Below are positions 19,865 to 28,348 of a DNA stretch of 64,000 nucleotides, in pieces. Origin of the DNA: Aureliella helgolandensis. GTDB taxonomy: Bacteria > Planctomycetota > Planctomycetia > Pirellulales > Pirellulaceae. The stretch is from positions 2,108,001 through 2,172,000 of the forward strand of contig NZ_CP036298.1 in the NCBI RefSeq assembly GCF_007752135.1, written 5' to 3'. Both the position numbers and the translations under genes were made by a program. The notes under the pieces were generated by a model that saw nothing but the letters and a program-made list of their open reading frames with translations, was not told the DNA's origin and searched no databases. Position 1 is the first letter of the stretch. Every line of letters starts with the position of its first letter.

Positions 19865-21185
19865 AAAGTAGGTATCCCGTGCCCAGGTGCCGCTGCTGGA
19901 GACGAATGGCGGCCGCGGCGCCACTCGCGACGAGGGCGATGCCCGAATAGGGAACGGGAGTTATCCCTTCGCGGTCCGAAACCGTTTCCTCAGTCGCCTC
20001 CGAGGGTTCACTGAGGAAATGGTCCACAATGGCCAGCAGCGGGTTGTCCCCAAGCGGCGGGACGAAGTCGGCCGCTCCGTCTACTGCCATGTGACGATGG
20101 AGGCCCACAATCGCTTCCAATCGAACGTTGATGGGCAAACCGGGGGTGGTTCCGATCGGCAGATGGGCTGGAGCATTGGTATCTAGGGCAATCAGACCTT
20201 GGTTGCCAGAGAACCATGACGCACGCATCGCATCGCTAAACACGAGTTCCTCTCCCTGAGTCTCGACCGACTCTCGCAGATGCTGGAGAAGCTCCGTCTC
20301 CAGTTGCCAGTCGCTGAGGGGCTCTTCCGCGGAAGCAATTCTGAGCTCGGCAAAAGGAAAGAGTTCGATGAGAGCTTCATCGCTTACGGCTGCCTGTTCG
20401 TCAGCAGGGAATGGCTGCGAAGAACGAGAGAATGCGTGCGGCGTCTCCCCGTTGGAATCAAGGGATGGTGACGCAAAAATCGCAAAACGATTCGAATCAC
20501 TGAAGTAGTTATGGGCCCGCGCATCGGTCTGCGCATCGATCTGCACCTCGGTCCGTTCCACCGCCTCGGTTCTTTCATCCTCACCCGCCATCGATAGAAT
20601 CGAGGAAGCCAAATCGTCCGCGGCGCCCACCATGCCGAAGAATGGCTCAGGGGGCTGAGCCGTGCTTGGGCGACTCGCTACCGCCTCAGGCCGCGCCGAT
20701 GCGGTGGGGGAGGTGTTCACACTGACCACGACGCCTACGAGCTCGCGGTTCGGAGTCATGGGGGCGGAACTAGCATGGGGTGCTGTTTGAAGGACAATGG
20801 GAATTGTCCAGGCCGAGTCCTCGCCGGCCAGTCGTTGCAGCCGCACTACCGAAAAATTCATGGGGACGCGCAAGGCCCCGTTTGAATCGTGTTGCCCCCT
20901 TGGCGTGCCCCGCATCTCAGCCTCTCCACGGCCGTTGGGAGTTCGCTCGCTGCCGGCCGCCAGCCCCGATGTCTCACCCGATGTCTCAAACGCTCCAGTC
21001 CGGCCCGATTGGCCGAGGTGAAGCCAGGACACTTCCGCTGCCATCGTGATTTGCGAGGTCGGTGGCATCGTCCAGGAGCTGGAGAAAAGATCTGCAGAGA
21101 GCAGGCATCGATCCTCCAGTCGCTCTAACTGAGAGGCAACCCGTAACCTTGGACTCTTCGCCGGTCGTGTTCTTGCCCTCTTCAT
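19836..21185 (-). CDS. LEPR-motif secreted or surface protein, unknown function
   Basis: A 449-residue protein, third gene of the sigma-kinase operon. An Arg-rich N-terminus leads to '[12 protein letters not shown]', matching the LEPR-xLL-type motif at the start of many planctomycete exported proteins. The body is Ser/Ala/Glu-rich and low in predicted structure, with no catalytic motif recognised. Near the C-terminus a hydrophobic stretch '[15 protein letters not shown]' is followed by basic residues, which would suit a membrane anchor. The ATG overlaps the kinase stop by 4 bp (ATGA), so it is translationally coupled and may be a substrate or output of the kinase (inference). Its end overlaps ftsH by 29 bp. 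Confidence 0.75.
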   Translation of the reverse strand: MKRARTRPAKSPRLRVASQLERLEDRCLLSADLFSSSWTMPPTSQITMAAEVSWLHLGQSGRTGAFETSGETSGLAAGSERTPNGRGEAEMRGTPRGQHDSNGALRVPMNFSVVRLQRLAGEDSAWTIPIVLQTAPHASSAPMTPNRELVGVVVSVNTSPTASARPEAVASRPSTAQPPEPFFGMVGAADDLASSILSMAGEDERTEAVERTEVQIDAQTDARAHNYFSDSNRFAIFASPSLDSNGETPHAFSRSSQPFPADEQAAVSDEALIELFPFAELRIASAEEPLSDWQLETELLQHLRESVETQGEELVFSDAMRASWFSGNQGLIALDTNAPAHLPIGTTPGLPINVRLEAIVGLHRHMAVDGAADFVPPLGDNPLLAIVDHFLSEPSEATEETVSDREGITPVPYSGIALVASGAAAAIRLQQRHLGTGYLLFKKRYRSLD

Positions 21186-23755
21186 GTTGCATTCCCTCCG
21201 GTAGGCAAGGGGTCCAGATTGGCAGTATGTTTCTTCAAGTAATCACGGTAACGCTGAACATCTGGAGCCAGTTTTATGGCTTTTTCCTGGGCGGCTATGG
21301 CTGACCGAAAGCATTCCGCTGCGACGTCGGAACTCTCCAGTTGCCGGTGCAAAAAACCAAGATTGTTGAAAACGGCACCCAGCATGCTAAACCATTCCGC
21401 ATTGGTTGGAAACGCCTCACAGAGACTCTGTTGTTGGGCCCGCGCCTCCTCGAAGGCTTGGCGAGCCTCCGGAAGGTCTCCCACGCGTGAATAGGCCAAT
21501 CCCAAATGATTCAAGCTCAATACGAGATCGCGGCGGTAGGGAGGGTATTCAGGTAAGCGTTGCAATAACTGTTGTGCAATATCGACGGATTGCTGATACG
21601 AGGCGACCGCTGCCGTGTACTGGCGGTATGCGGCTTGAGCACTACCGAGTGTATTGAGCGTAGCGATTGTCTGTTGCGCAAGTCGAGCGTTTCCTGGGGC
21701 CGCCTCAAGAGCCTGGAGTTGCCCGCGCAGTGCCTCTTGAGCTTCGCGAATGGCCCGCGACGGATCTTGGGGGAGAAGGGCCGCACTGAGGTTTGTACGA
21801 ACCGTCGCCAGTTGCCCGCTGAGTGCTCCCTCGTGGTCCACTTCATCGGATTCGATCAGGAGTTCGACGGCGCGCTGGTAGATTTCCTGTGCTCGGTCGA
21901 AAGCGCCAGATTCCGCCAGGAGGAGTCCCAAGTTGTTGAGAGAGGTTGTCAGCTGCAGGATGAGCGATGCGGTCCCGTCGCGCGTCTGCGAATCGTCGGC
22001 CGGGGATACACTGGAATTTGTCGAGCTTGCCAGCAGTTGCTCCTGGAGTGCGACTGCGCTGGAAAAATACCGCGCAGCATCTTGCAGATTGCCGCTCGCA
22101 TGCTGGGCCTTGGCTAAATTGTTCTGAGCGATTGACCATGCAAGTTGGATCGCATCGTCTGTCTCACGATGGGCCAGCTGTTCGTAGAGCCGTTCGCTGA
22201 GTCGCAACGCTTCCAACGACTCATCGTTGGCGCCCAGCTGACTGTGCAGTGCACCGATCTTTCCATAGGTAATCGCTAAATCTTGGCTGTATTCAGGATC
22301 TCGTTCGATTTCCGCCGCAAACCGCTGATGGTACATGAGAGTCTGCTGCAGGAGCTGCGCTCGCACACGTTCGGCTGCTGGGATTTCGTCCAGCATTTCC
22401 GCAATCTGTGTCCCCAGTTCGTCGACGACCCCCCGTGCCAGTCGTAAATTGCGATCGCTGCGACGCGCGTTGGCATCCGAGATGCTCTTCTCGGCCGCCA
22501 GCATGGCAGTACCGACCCCGAGTCCTATTACGGCGAGGGCGGCAATGAGCAGCGAAGCCAGTACGCTGCGTCGATGTTTGGAGCCCCAGCGGACGATTCG
22601 GTCCAGCGGCGTGGGAGGTCGCGCGACCGTTGGCTCCTCCGCTAAGACCCGTCGCAAATCGGCCGCAAAGTCGCGAGCCGTTTCATAGCGTTGGTCACGC
22701 GACTTGGAGAGTGCCTTATGAAGGACCGTTTCCAAATCGCGAGGCAATTCTCTGCAGATCTGCCGCAGAGGAGTCAGCTGGTGGGCATCAATCTTTTTTA
22801 GCAGAGTTGCCGCATCGCTCCCCTCGTGAACTGGCCGCAGGGCAAGCATTTCATAGATGGTGGCAGCCAAGGAGTAGATGTCGCAGCGGCCATCGACCAA
22901 AGCTGCTTCGCCGCATGCCTGTTCGGGACTCATGTAGCGCATCGTCCCCAGCAAATCCCCCGATCCGGTAAGGGAGACATCGCTTTGGACCCGTGCCAGA
23001 CCGAAGTCGGTGATCCACACCTTGCCAGCCTCATCCAACATTAGATTGGAGGGTTTGACGTCGCGATGCACCACTCCAGCTTCATGCGCCGCATGCAGTG
23101 CCTCGGAAATTTGGGCTGCCCACGACACGATCGTCTGCCAAGCGACGCAGCCAGAGGGATTCCACTGTTCATGGCGGTAGCTCCGTTGCTCCTCAATCCA
23201 GGCCTCCATCGACAGCCCGTTGATGAGCTGCATCGCATAAAAATGGATGCCTCGTTCGACACCAACGCAGTACACCGGAACAATGTTTGCGTGGTTGAGC
23301 AAGCCTGCGGCGTGCGCTTCGTTCTGAAACCTAGCGATTTGATGCGCATCAAGCATTGATGCGAGGGGCAACAACTTGATTGCCACGGTCCGATTGAGGG
23401 ACGCTTGTCGCGCCTCGTAAACCACCCCCATGCCTCCACGACCTATCTCGTGCAACAACCTGAAATCACCGAGCTGTTGGTTGAATTCAACGTCAATCAG
23501 AGGAGCGTTTTCCTGTTTCGCTCCAGTGGGCATCGGGACCAGTGCGCTGAGCTTCTCAAGGTACAGCACGAGAACATCGGCCAGGTCGGGATGCTCCAAC
23601 TCCAATTGCTGGACGTCGTGGGCTTCCCCCTGTTCTAAGCCACTGAGAACTTGGTCCAGGATGGAGGCCAACCGCGTTTTTTGTTCTTCGTCCAGTGCGA
23701 GCAGCTCGGCCGGTTCCAAGCTGTCATCGACGTTAACGTCAAGCGATTCGATCAT
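21182..23755 (-). CDS. Membrane Ser/Thr protein kinase with TPR-type receptor region
   Basis: An 857-residue Hanks-type kinase. Residues 98-390 form the catalytic domain: glycine loop 'GRGGMG' (105-110), ATP-anchoring K127, catalytic loop 'HRDVKPSN' (230-237, D232), 'DFG' (250-252) and 'SPEQ' in place of APE. All key residues are present, so it should be active. A membrane helix ('LASLLIAALAVIGLGVGTAML') follows near 395-420. The remaining 430 residues are helical repeats of TPR type ('LGLLLAESGAFDRAQEIYQRA') that probably lie outside the membrane. Residues 1-90 resemble the N-terminal region of other planctomycete kinases. The gene sits between an ECF sigma factor and a LEPR protein with ATGA overlaps at both ends. 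Confidence 0.95.
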   Translation of the reverse strand: MIESLDVNVDDSLEPAELLALDEEQKTRLASILDQVLSGLEQGEAHDVQQLELEHPDLADVLVLYLEKLSALVPMPTGAKQENAPLIDVEFNQQLGDFRLLHEIGRGGMGVVYEARQASLNRTVAIKLLPLASMLDAHQIARFQNEAHAAGLLNHANIVPVYCVGVERGIHFYAMQLINGLSMEAWIEEQRSYRHEQWNPSGCVAWQTIVSWAAQISEALHAAHEAGVVHRDVKPSNLMLDEAGKVWITDFGLARVQSDVSLTGSGDLLGTMRYMSPEQACGEAALVDGRCDIYSLAATIYEMLALRPVHEGSDAATLLKKIDAHQLTPLRQICRELPRDLETVLHKALSKSRDQRYETARDFAADLRRVLAEEPTVARPPTPLDRIVRWGSKHRRSVLASLLIAALAVIGLGVGTAMLAAEKSISDANARRSDRNLRLARGVVDELGTQIAEMLDEIPAAERVRAQLLQQTLMYHQRFAAEIERDPEYSQDLAITYGKIGALHSQLGANDESLEALRLSERLYEQLAHRETDDAIQLAWSIAQNNLAKAQHASGNLQDAARYFSSAVALQEQLLASSTNSSVSPADDSQTRDGTASLILQLTTSLNNLGLLLAESGAFDRAQEIYQRAVELLIESDEVDHEGALSGQLATVRTNLSAALLPQDPSRAIREAQEALRGQLQALEAAPGNARLAQQTIATLNTLGSAQAAYRQYTAAVASYQQSVDIAQQLLQRLPEYPPYRRDLVLSLNHLGLAYSRVGDLPEARQAFEEARAQQQSLCEAFPTNAEWFSMLGAVFNNLGFLHRQLESSDVAAECFRSAIAAQEKAIKLAPDVQRYRDYLKKHTANLDPLPTGGNAT

Positions 23756-24432
23756 GAAGGGGCCTCATCGTCTTTGGGCTCCAACTGAGGTTTGAAGGCC
23801 TGCAAGGCGCGCAACCACAGCATCCGCGTCGCCCCGGGAGAACGCTCCATCCGTTTCCCAATTTCTTCAAAGGAGAGGCCCTGCAGGACGCGGAAGATGA
23901 TCACATCTCGATACTGGGGACGCAGTCCACTGAGCTGATTCGCTAGGTCGACTGCGTCCTCGCGAGCTCGAATCGCCGCACTGGGGGAGTCACCATGCGC
24001 AGGCAAGAGCTTGGCCAACGTGCAGGTCGATTCTTCGAGCTGCTTGGTGACTTGGTCAATCGAGACTTCACGGCGAATGTCGCGTTTTCCCGCTTTCACA
24101 TGGCGGGCCACTGCACGGTGGAGCGTGTTGACCAAGATTTGCCGCAGCCAACACAATAACTCGCCCTGACTCTGCCCACGAAAATCGCCAAAGTCTCGAT
24201 GGGCTGCCAACATGGCTTCTTGGACGAGGTCGCTTGGGCTGACTCGACGCTGAAGCCTGCGGTCCAAGCCGGTAGAGGCCAGGACCGTCAAGTAGTTGAT
24301 ATACCACTGCAGAAGTTGGCCTAGCGCGACCGTATTGCCGGAGCGAGCTTCAGCCAACAGAGGTAGAAAGTCTTCGCCACGAGTGTCCTGGCTAAATCGA
24401 CCCGTTGAGTGAGACGAATTCGCGGCAATCAT
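23752..24432 (-). CDS. ECF-type RNA polymerase sigma factor, kinase-linked
   Basis: About 226 residues. The sigma-2 region has 'RRVSPSDLVQEAMLAAHRDF' and 'ELLCWLRQILVNTLHRAVARH'; the sigma-4 region has 'LRPQYRDVIIFRVLQGLSFE' and 'SPGATRMLWLRALQAF'. It fits the planctomycete ECF groups that are encoded beside Ser/Thr kinases rather than beside an anti-sigma factor, so kinase-dependent control is likely. ATG 24432 is chosen because AAGGAG lies 6 bases upstream; a frame extension to 24531 has no such site. It is the first gene of a three-gene operon, with its stop overlapping the kinase ATG. Confidence 0.93.
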   Translation of the reverse strand: MIAANSSHSTGRFSQDTRGEDFLPLLAEARSGNTVALGQLLQWYINYLTVLASTGLDRRLQRRVSPSDLVQEAMLAAHRDFGDFRGQSQGELLCWLRQILVNTLHRAVARHVKAGKRDIRREVSIDQVTKQLEESTCTLAKLLPAHGDSPSAAIRAREDAVDLANQLSGLRPQYRDVIIFRVLQGLSFEEIGKRMERSPGATRMLWLRALQAFKPQLEPKDDEAPS

Positions 24433-24724
24433 GGTTGTCTCCTTAGGATAGCGGTCTGCCGGTGTACAAAGGCGATCGATAGGCCAGTGTCGGATGAGAG
24501 GCAGGACTTCTGCCCTCATAAGAGTAGTCACCGATGGAAATCAAAACCGCCACACTTTCTCATCTGTTTTTTGGGAAGCCCCTCAAATTGACTGGAATGG
24601 GGCGGGAAATGCTGGTCAGTTTTCCCGAGAATTTCAATCGGGAGGGGCCGTCATTCTGCGTGCCTGCATGCCTGACTAGGGGGGCGGTGCAAGCTAGCCT
24701 TCGCCCGGTCGCTGTCGGACACTC

Positions 24725-25672
24725 TTAATAGTAACGTGTAAACGATCGATGAGAAAATTGCGCGAATACCGCATCTACCCATTGAAGGTGGTGTCGATAG
24801 TTTAGCTCTACGGTGCTCTCCGGATCTGCATCTGTCGCATCACTCTCGCCACGGGTGTAGAACGTTACGGAAATGTGCGTGTCCATCCAATCTCCGAAGC
24901 GGCGCCAGTGAACGTTGCGATACCAGCGCTCTTGTGGAGAAAAATGCTCGTTGAAATCCACTGAATCCGTGGGGGTGTCTGCTGACGTTGGGAGGTCGTC
25001 TGCAGTTGGGCTATCCTCCGGCATGGGCTCAATGTCTGGAACCGGTGTCAGCTCAACTGGCGGAGCGTAGAGTTCTTGAATTGCCGTTACATCTGCCGCA
25101 GAAAGGTTCGTGAACGCTTGGTTGGGCGATACGAAAGGGGCGAGCACCGATCCGGACTCGGCGTCGGAATGGTCAAGCCCCAGAGCGTGGCCAATCTCAT
25201 GCACGGCTACCCATACTAGATCGTAAGCCGCGCTCCCGAGCGTATTGCCCACCTCCCATGCCTCCGATGCATCGAATTGGACGTCTCCGGCAATGCGGGC
25301 GGGATTCACGTCATCCGGAAAATAGGCTTGAGCAAGCGTCCCTCCAGGTCCATCAATGTTGGTGAAGGAAAGGTCGATGGAATCACGCTGTCCAGCCTGG
25401 TCTGTCGGCGTAAACGTAAGATCTGCTGCACTCTCCCAGATTGCCAAGGCGGCTTCGATGGCGGCGGTGGTGTCTGCTTGAGACAGCGAGCTAGGAGCGT
25501 TCTCAATGTGGTAGGTCAATTCCGCGCTCCCGAGCCCAGGTCCATCCCACCCCAGACTCGCCGCCAGCACGCAACGATTTTCGAGCGGTTGAATCGTAGG
25601 AACGCGATGGACTAGGGATCTGCTTCGGTTGCGTCGATTGCTTCGTGGGGAGCGAGGGGATCGATGCCGCAT
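24725..25672 (-). CDS. Matrixin-like (M10) secreted metalloprotease with LEPR motif
   Basis: About 315 residues. The basic N-terminus and 'IQPLENRCVLAA' form a LEPR-xLL-like motif. The catalytic domain has the complete metzincin zinc motif 'HEIGHALGLDHS', preceded by 'YDLVWVAVHE' and followed by 'FTNLSAADVTAIQELY', which matches the end of matrixin domains. The Met-turn, normally S-[IL]-M-x-P, reads 'SVLAPF', so the conserved Met is missing. After residue 235 comes an acidic Pro/Thr linker, then a 75-residue C-terminal segment rich in His, Tyr and Trp. ATG 25672 is used because AGGAAAG lies just upstream; the longer frame begins with TTG at 25741. Confidence 0.85.
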   Translation of the reverse strand: MRHRSPRSPRSNRRNRSRSLVHRVPTIQPLENRCVLAASLGWDGPGLGSAELTYHIENAPSSLSQADTTAAIEAALAIWESAADLTFTPTDQAGQRDSIDLSFTNIDGPGGTLAQAYFPDDVNPARIAGDVQFDASEAWEVGNTLGSAAYDLVWVAVHEIGHALGLDHSDAESGSVLAPFVSPNQAFTNLSAADVTAIQELYAPPVELTPVPDIEPMPEDSPTADDLPTSADTPTDSVDFNEHFSPQERWYRNVHWRRFGDWMDTHISVTFYTRGESDATDADPESTVELNYRHHLQWVDAVFAQFSHRSFTRYY

Positions 25673-25878
25673 AGCTTGCTTTCCTGTGGGGGATGGGGGC
25701 CATAAAGTGTCTGGAATGTAGGCCAAGACACAACGCAACAAGCAGCGATGCGACCTACCGCAGGCAGCCTGCTATGGCTTTGCCTGTCAATGATCGCCCG
25801 CCGCGCCGTGTCGCTGCCCACTAGGTTGTTGGATGAAATCCGGCCTGCACAGCCGGCCTTGGCTGTTGGGCCGCTGAG

Positions 25879-26415
25879 TCAATTGGGATAGGGCGACTCG
25901 ATCTGAGCTAGAACCGGCGTGGACGCCTTGGTTGAGGCAAGTCGCACTGGCGAATGCGTTTCGCTAGCATCACGATTCTCTGCGTCGCGCTTCGCTTTGA
26001 ATTCGGCAATTCGCTCTGCTCGATCCGCCCGTTGCTCCTCGGCCCGCTCCCGACGGAGTGCAATCAGTACTTCCTGTTCGCTTGCCGTCCCGGGAAGCTC
26101 CCGATTGCCTGCCCCACCACTGCCCTGCATCCATTGTCGCTGTAGAGCAGCCATTTGCATGCGTTGCAGCATCAGCTGCTGCTGCATGGCGTACATTTGT
26201 TGCCGTTGCTGCATCAATGCCTGTTGGTAGTCAAAACTACCGGGGGTGCTCGACGAGGTAATTGAGTTGAAGGAAGTGGGCGAGCTCGTCGAGGGGCCAC
26301 CTCCGCCACGCCCCCCGCGGCCTCCGGAGCATTGTGCGTAGGTGTCGCCGGCGGTCGCCAACGCAATTGCTAGCCCGATTGAGGCCAGCCCAAGATGATG
26401 GAACTTCTTAACCAT
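25879..26415 (-). CDS. Secreted Gln/Met-rich protein, unknown function
   Basis: 178 residues with a clear signal peptide ('LGLASIGLAIALATAGDTYA'). Then comes a Gly/Ser segment, a Gln/Met-rich helix ('QQRQQMYAMQQQLMLQRMQM') and an Arg/Glu/Ala-rich coil ('RRERAEEQRADRAERIAEF') that could form a coiled coil. A very strong ribosome binding site (GGGAGGTGAT) precedes ATG 26415. No family is recognised. The Met/Gln run may be structural; metal binding is possible but there is no direct evidence. Confidence 0.72.
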   Translation of the reverse strand: MVKKFHHLGLASIGLAIALATAGDTYAQCSGGRGGRGGGGPSTSSPTSFNSITSSSTPGSFDYQQALMQQRQQMYAMQQQLMLQRMQMAALQRQWMQGSGGAGNRELPGTASEQEVLIALRRERAEEQRADRAERIAEFKAKRDAENRDASETHSPVRLASTKASTPVLAQIESPYPN

Positions 26416-26570
26416 AGATCACCTCCCAGTGTAGAGACAAGTTTCTTCGGCACGATTGGATAAGCCATACCGGTGGCTCTGGCGTGAGTCTCCTCTGCTT
26501 ACTGCCGCTACTGTATAGGACTCTTTCGTACCTCCAATGTCACGGTCCAGGAAAAAAATTCTAAGCGAGT

Positions 26571-28250
26571 TCATTGGGTTGCAGCTACTTGGTCTTCCAA
26601 GTCATACAGTGGCATGTGCCGATAGTAGACTTCCAGGCAGTACAGCGATAAACAAGTGGTGTACAGCCGGCCAGCAGTGGCCCCCCAGGCGTCTCGGTTC
26701 GGGGACCAGCTCCCTCGTTCTGCCCCTCGCTTCTCCTGTTTCGCAGGCACGTCAACGCGCAGTTTCGCGTTCCACTCTTCCCACAATGGGCCACCATAGT
26801 GGTGAAGCGATTGGGTAGCGTAATACCAGTAGTAGACGTCCGACCGATCGACATTGAGGAGGTGGTTGGCAACCAGGGAGCTAAGTCCTTGGGACATCCC
26901 AGGCATGTTGCGATGCCAGCCTAGGTATTGCCGGCAGAGTAATCCTTCAGCGGTCATGGACGGTGAAGCGGGCCGCCCGGGCTGGTAGGCGTATCCCGCG
27001 TTGTAGTCGCTGCCAACGCTTTCCAAATACTCTTCCACTCGCGGAAAGACGTAACCGTTGATTTCCAGTCCAGCGGATTTTCCGCTCTTGAGTCCCATCA
27101 CGAACCAACCCGTTACGGAAGTGTCCGAATCGGAACGCGGCTCGTACCGCCAACCACCTTGCGGGGATTGGGATTCGCAAGCAAAGTCGCAAGCTCTTTG
27201 TGCGTAGGGCTGCAACCAATAGTCCCCCGTCATGCCATACAGTTCGCACACGGCAATGGTGGCTTGCGCCTGAGCATACATCTTCTCGTTGCCACGGGCG
27301 CGCTGAGCCATAAAACCATTGGGGCCCTGCTGCTTCACTAGCCACCGAATTGCTTTGTGAACCTGTTGGCGATATTCTCCGCTTTTGTGCGTATTGCCTG
27401 CTCCCATAAAAGCGAGCATTGCCATGGAAGTCGCAGCGGTCTGATTCTCCGATCGCGATCCTCCGTCGTAGGGACCCACCATACTCCACGATCCATCAGG
27501 CCGTTGCTGCCGCTTTAGCCAGGCAAGTCCCAGAGCCACTGCAGCTTCGGTCTCCTGGGTCCCGCCTCCACTTCTGAGGAGCGCTTGTTTCATTGCACCG
27601 GTACGCCCGCTGAACATCGTGGAAGGTCCCATCTCTGCCGCACCTAGCCGCTGAATCGCCAGAGATTTCTCCAGGTGTGCAGCCAGTTCCCGCGGTGCGG
27701 AAAGGCTGCTCAGCGTAGGCAACTCGATGGGAACATCCATCCGGATTGGTTGCCAACTTAGATCGGGCATAAACGGTTCGGCGAGCGCAACCGAATCCAA
27801 TTCCAGCGACTGTAGGGTGAATTCCGTCAATGCAGTCAGTGCTGGCCCATCCCCCTGCTTGAAGGTCAGCCAGAGGCTGCTCCCCACCTTCGATTGGAAG
27901 GTGATGAGTGCTAACACAATCATGAGTACTAGATGAAGTATCAAGCTGACCAGCCAGGGTGGCGCGTCCTTGAGCGAGGTTACATGCCGCCGTTGCGTCG
28001 CCAGAAAACTCCTCCAGCTCCTGCGTTTCCGCCGTCTTGTTACGGCGGAAGCCACTGGCTTGAAACGTTGATCGGTGAGCGCCCCTCTAGCAAGTTTGGC
28101 GGCTGGAGGTTCCTGAGGACTATCCGCCCGATGTGCCACATTGTGTGCCACGTGGTCGCGCTCTACTGGAGTCTCGGGACATGCCACGATACGCCCAACG
28201 ACCGGTGGTGGCGTTCTCAGAATATTTTTCGTCTCCGATATGGATTGCAT
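26571..28250 (-). CDS. Membrane-anchored squalene-cyclase/prenyltransferase-fold protein
   Basis: A 559-residue protein. A basic, probably cytoplasmic N-terminus of about 100 residues is followed by one membrane helix ('LVSLILHLVLMIVLALITF'). The C-terminal 330 residues have alpha/alpha-barrel repeats of the squalene-hopene cyclase / prenyltransferase type: 'LAWLKRQQRPDGSWS', 'WLVKQQGPNGFMAQ', 'ACESQSPQGGWRYEP' and 'YYWYYATQSLHHYGG'. The cyclase motif DXDD is not evident, so it is probably not a true cyclase. Such proteins are abundant and uncharacterised in planctomycetes. It lies on the minus strand between two secreted-protein genes without tight coupling. Confidence 0.85.
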   Translation of the reverse strand: MQSISETKNILRTPPPVVGRIVACPETPVERDHVAHNVAHRADSPQEPPAAKLARGALTDQRFKPVASAVTRRRKRRSWRSFLATQRRHVTSLKDAPPWLVSLILHLVLMIVLALITFQSKVGSSLWLTFKQGDGPALTALTEFTLQSLELDSVALAEPFMPDLSWQPIRMDVPIELPTLSSLSAPRELAAHLEKSLAIQRLGAAEMGPSTMFSGRTGAMKQALLRSGGGTQETEAAVALGLAWLKRQQRPDGSWSMVGPYDGGSRSENQTAATSMAMLAFMGAGNTHKSGEYRQQVHKAIRWLVKQQGPNGFMAQRARGNEKMYAQAQATIAVCELYGMTGDYWLQPYAQRACDFACESQSPQGGWRYEPRSDSDTSVTGWFVMGLKSGKSAGLEINGYVFPRVEEYLESVGSDYNAGYAYQPGRPASPSMTAEGLLCRQYLGWHRNMPGMSQGLSSLVANHLLNVDRSDVYYWYYATQSLHHYGGPLWEEWNAKLRVDVPAKQEKRGAERGSWSPNRDAWGATAGRLYTTCLSLYCLEVYYRHMPLYDLEDQVAATQ

Positions 28251-28348
28251 GTTCGATTCGCCTAGTGGTGGGTCGTCGATCTCGAGCCTGGGAAGTGTAG
28301 CATACTTCTCTAGGACTCTTTCAGCCGCCCCGCGTCACGCTCCCAGGG

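Noticed and set aside
26571-28250. True squalene-hopene cyclase
   Set aside because: The repeats match the fold, but the DXDD catalytic motif and usual length are lacking and the protein has a single N-terminal membrane helix.
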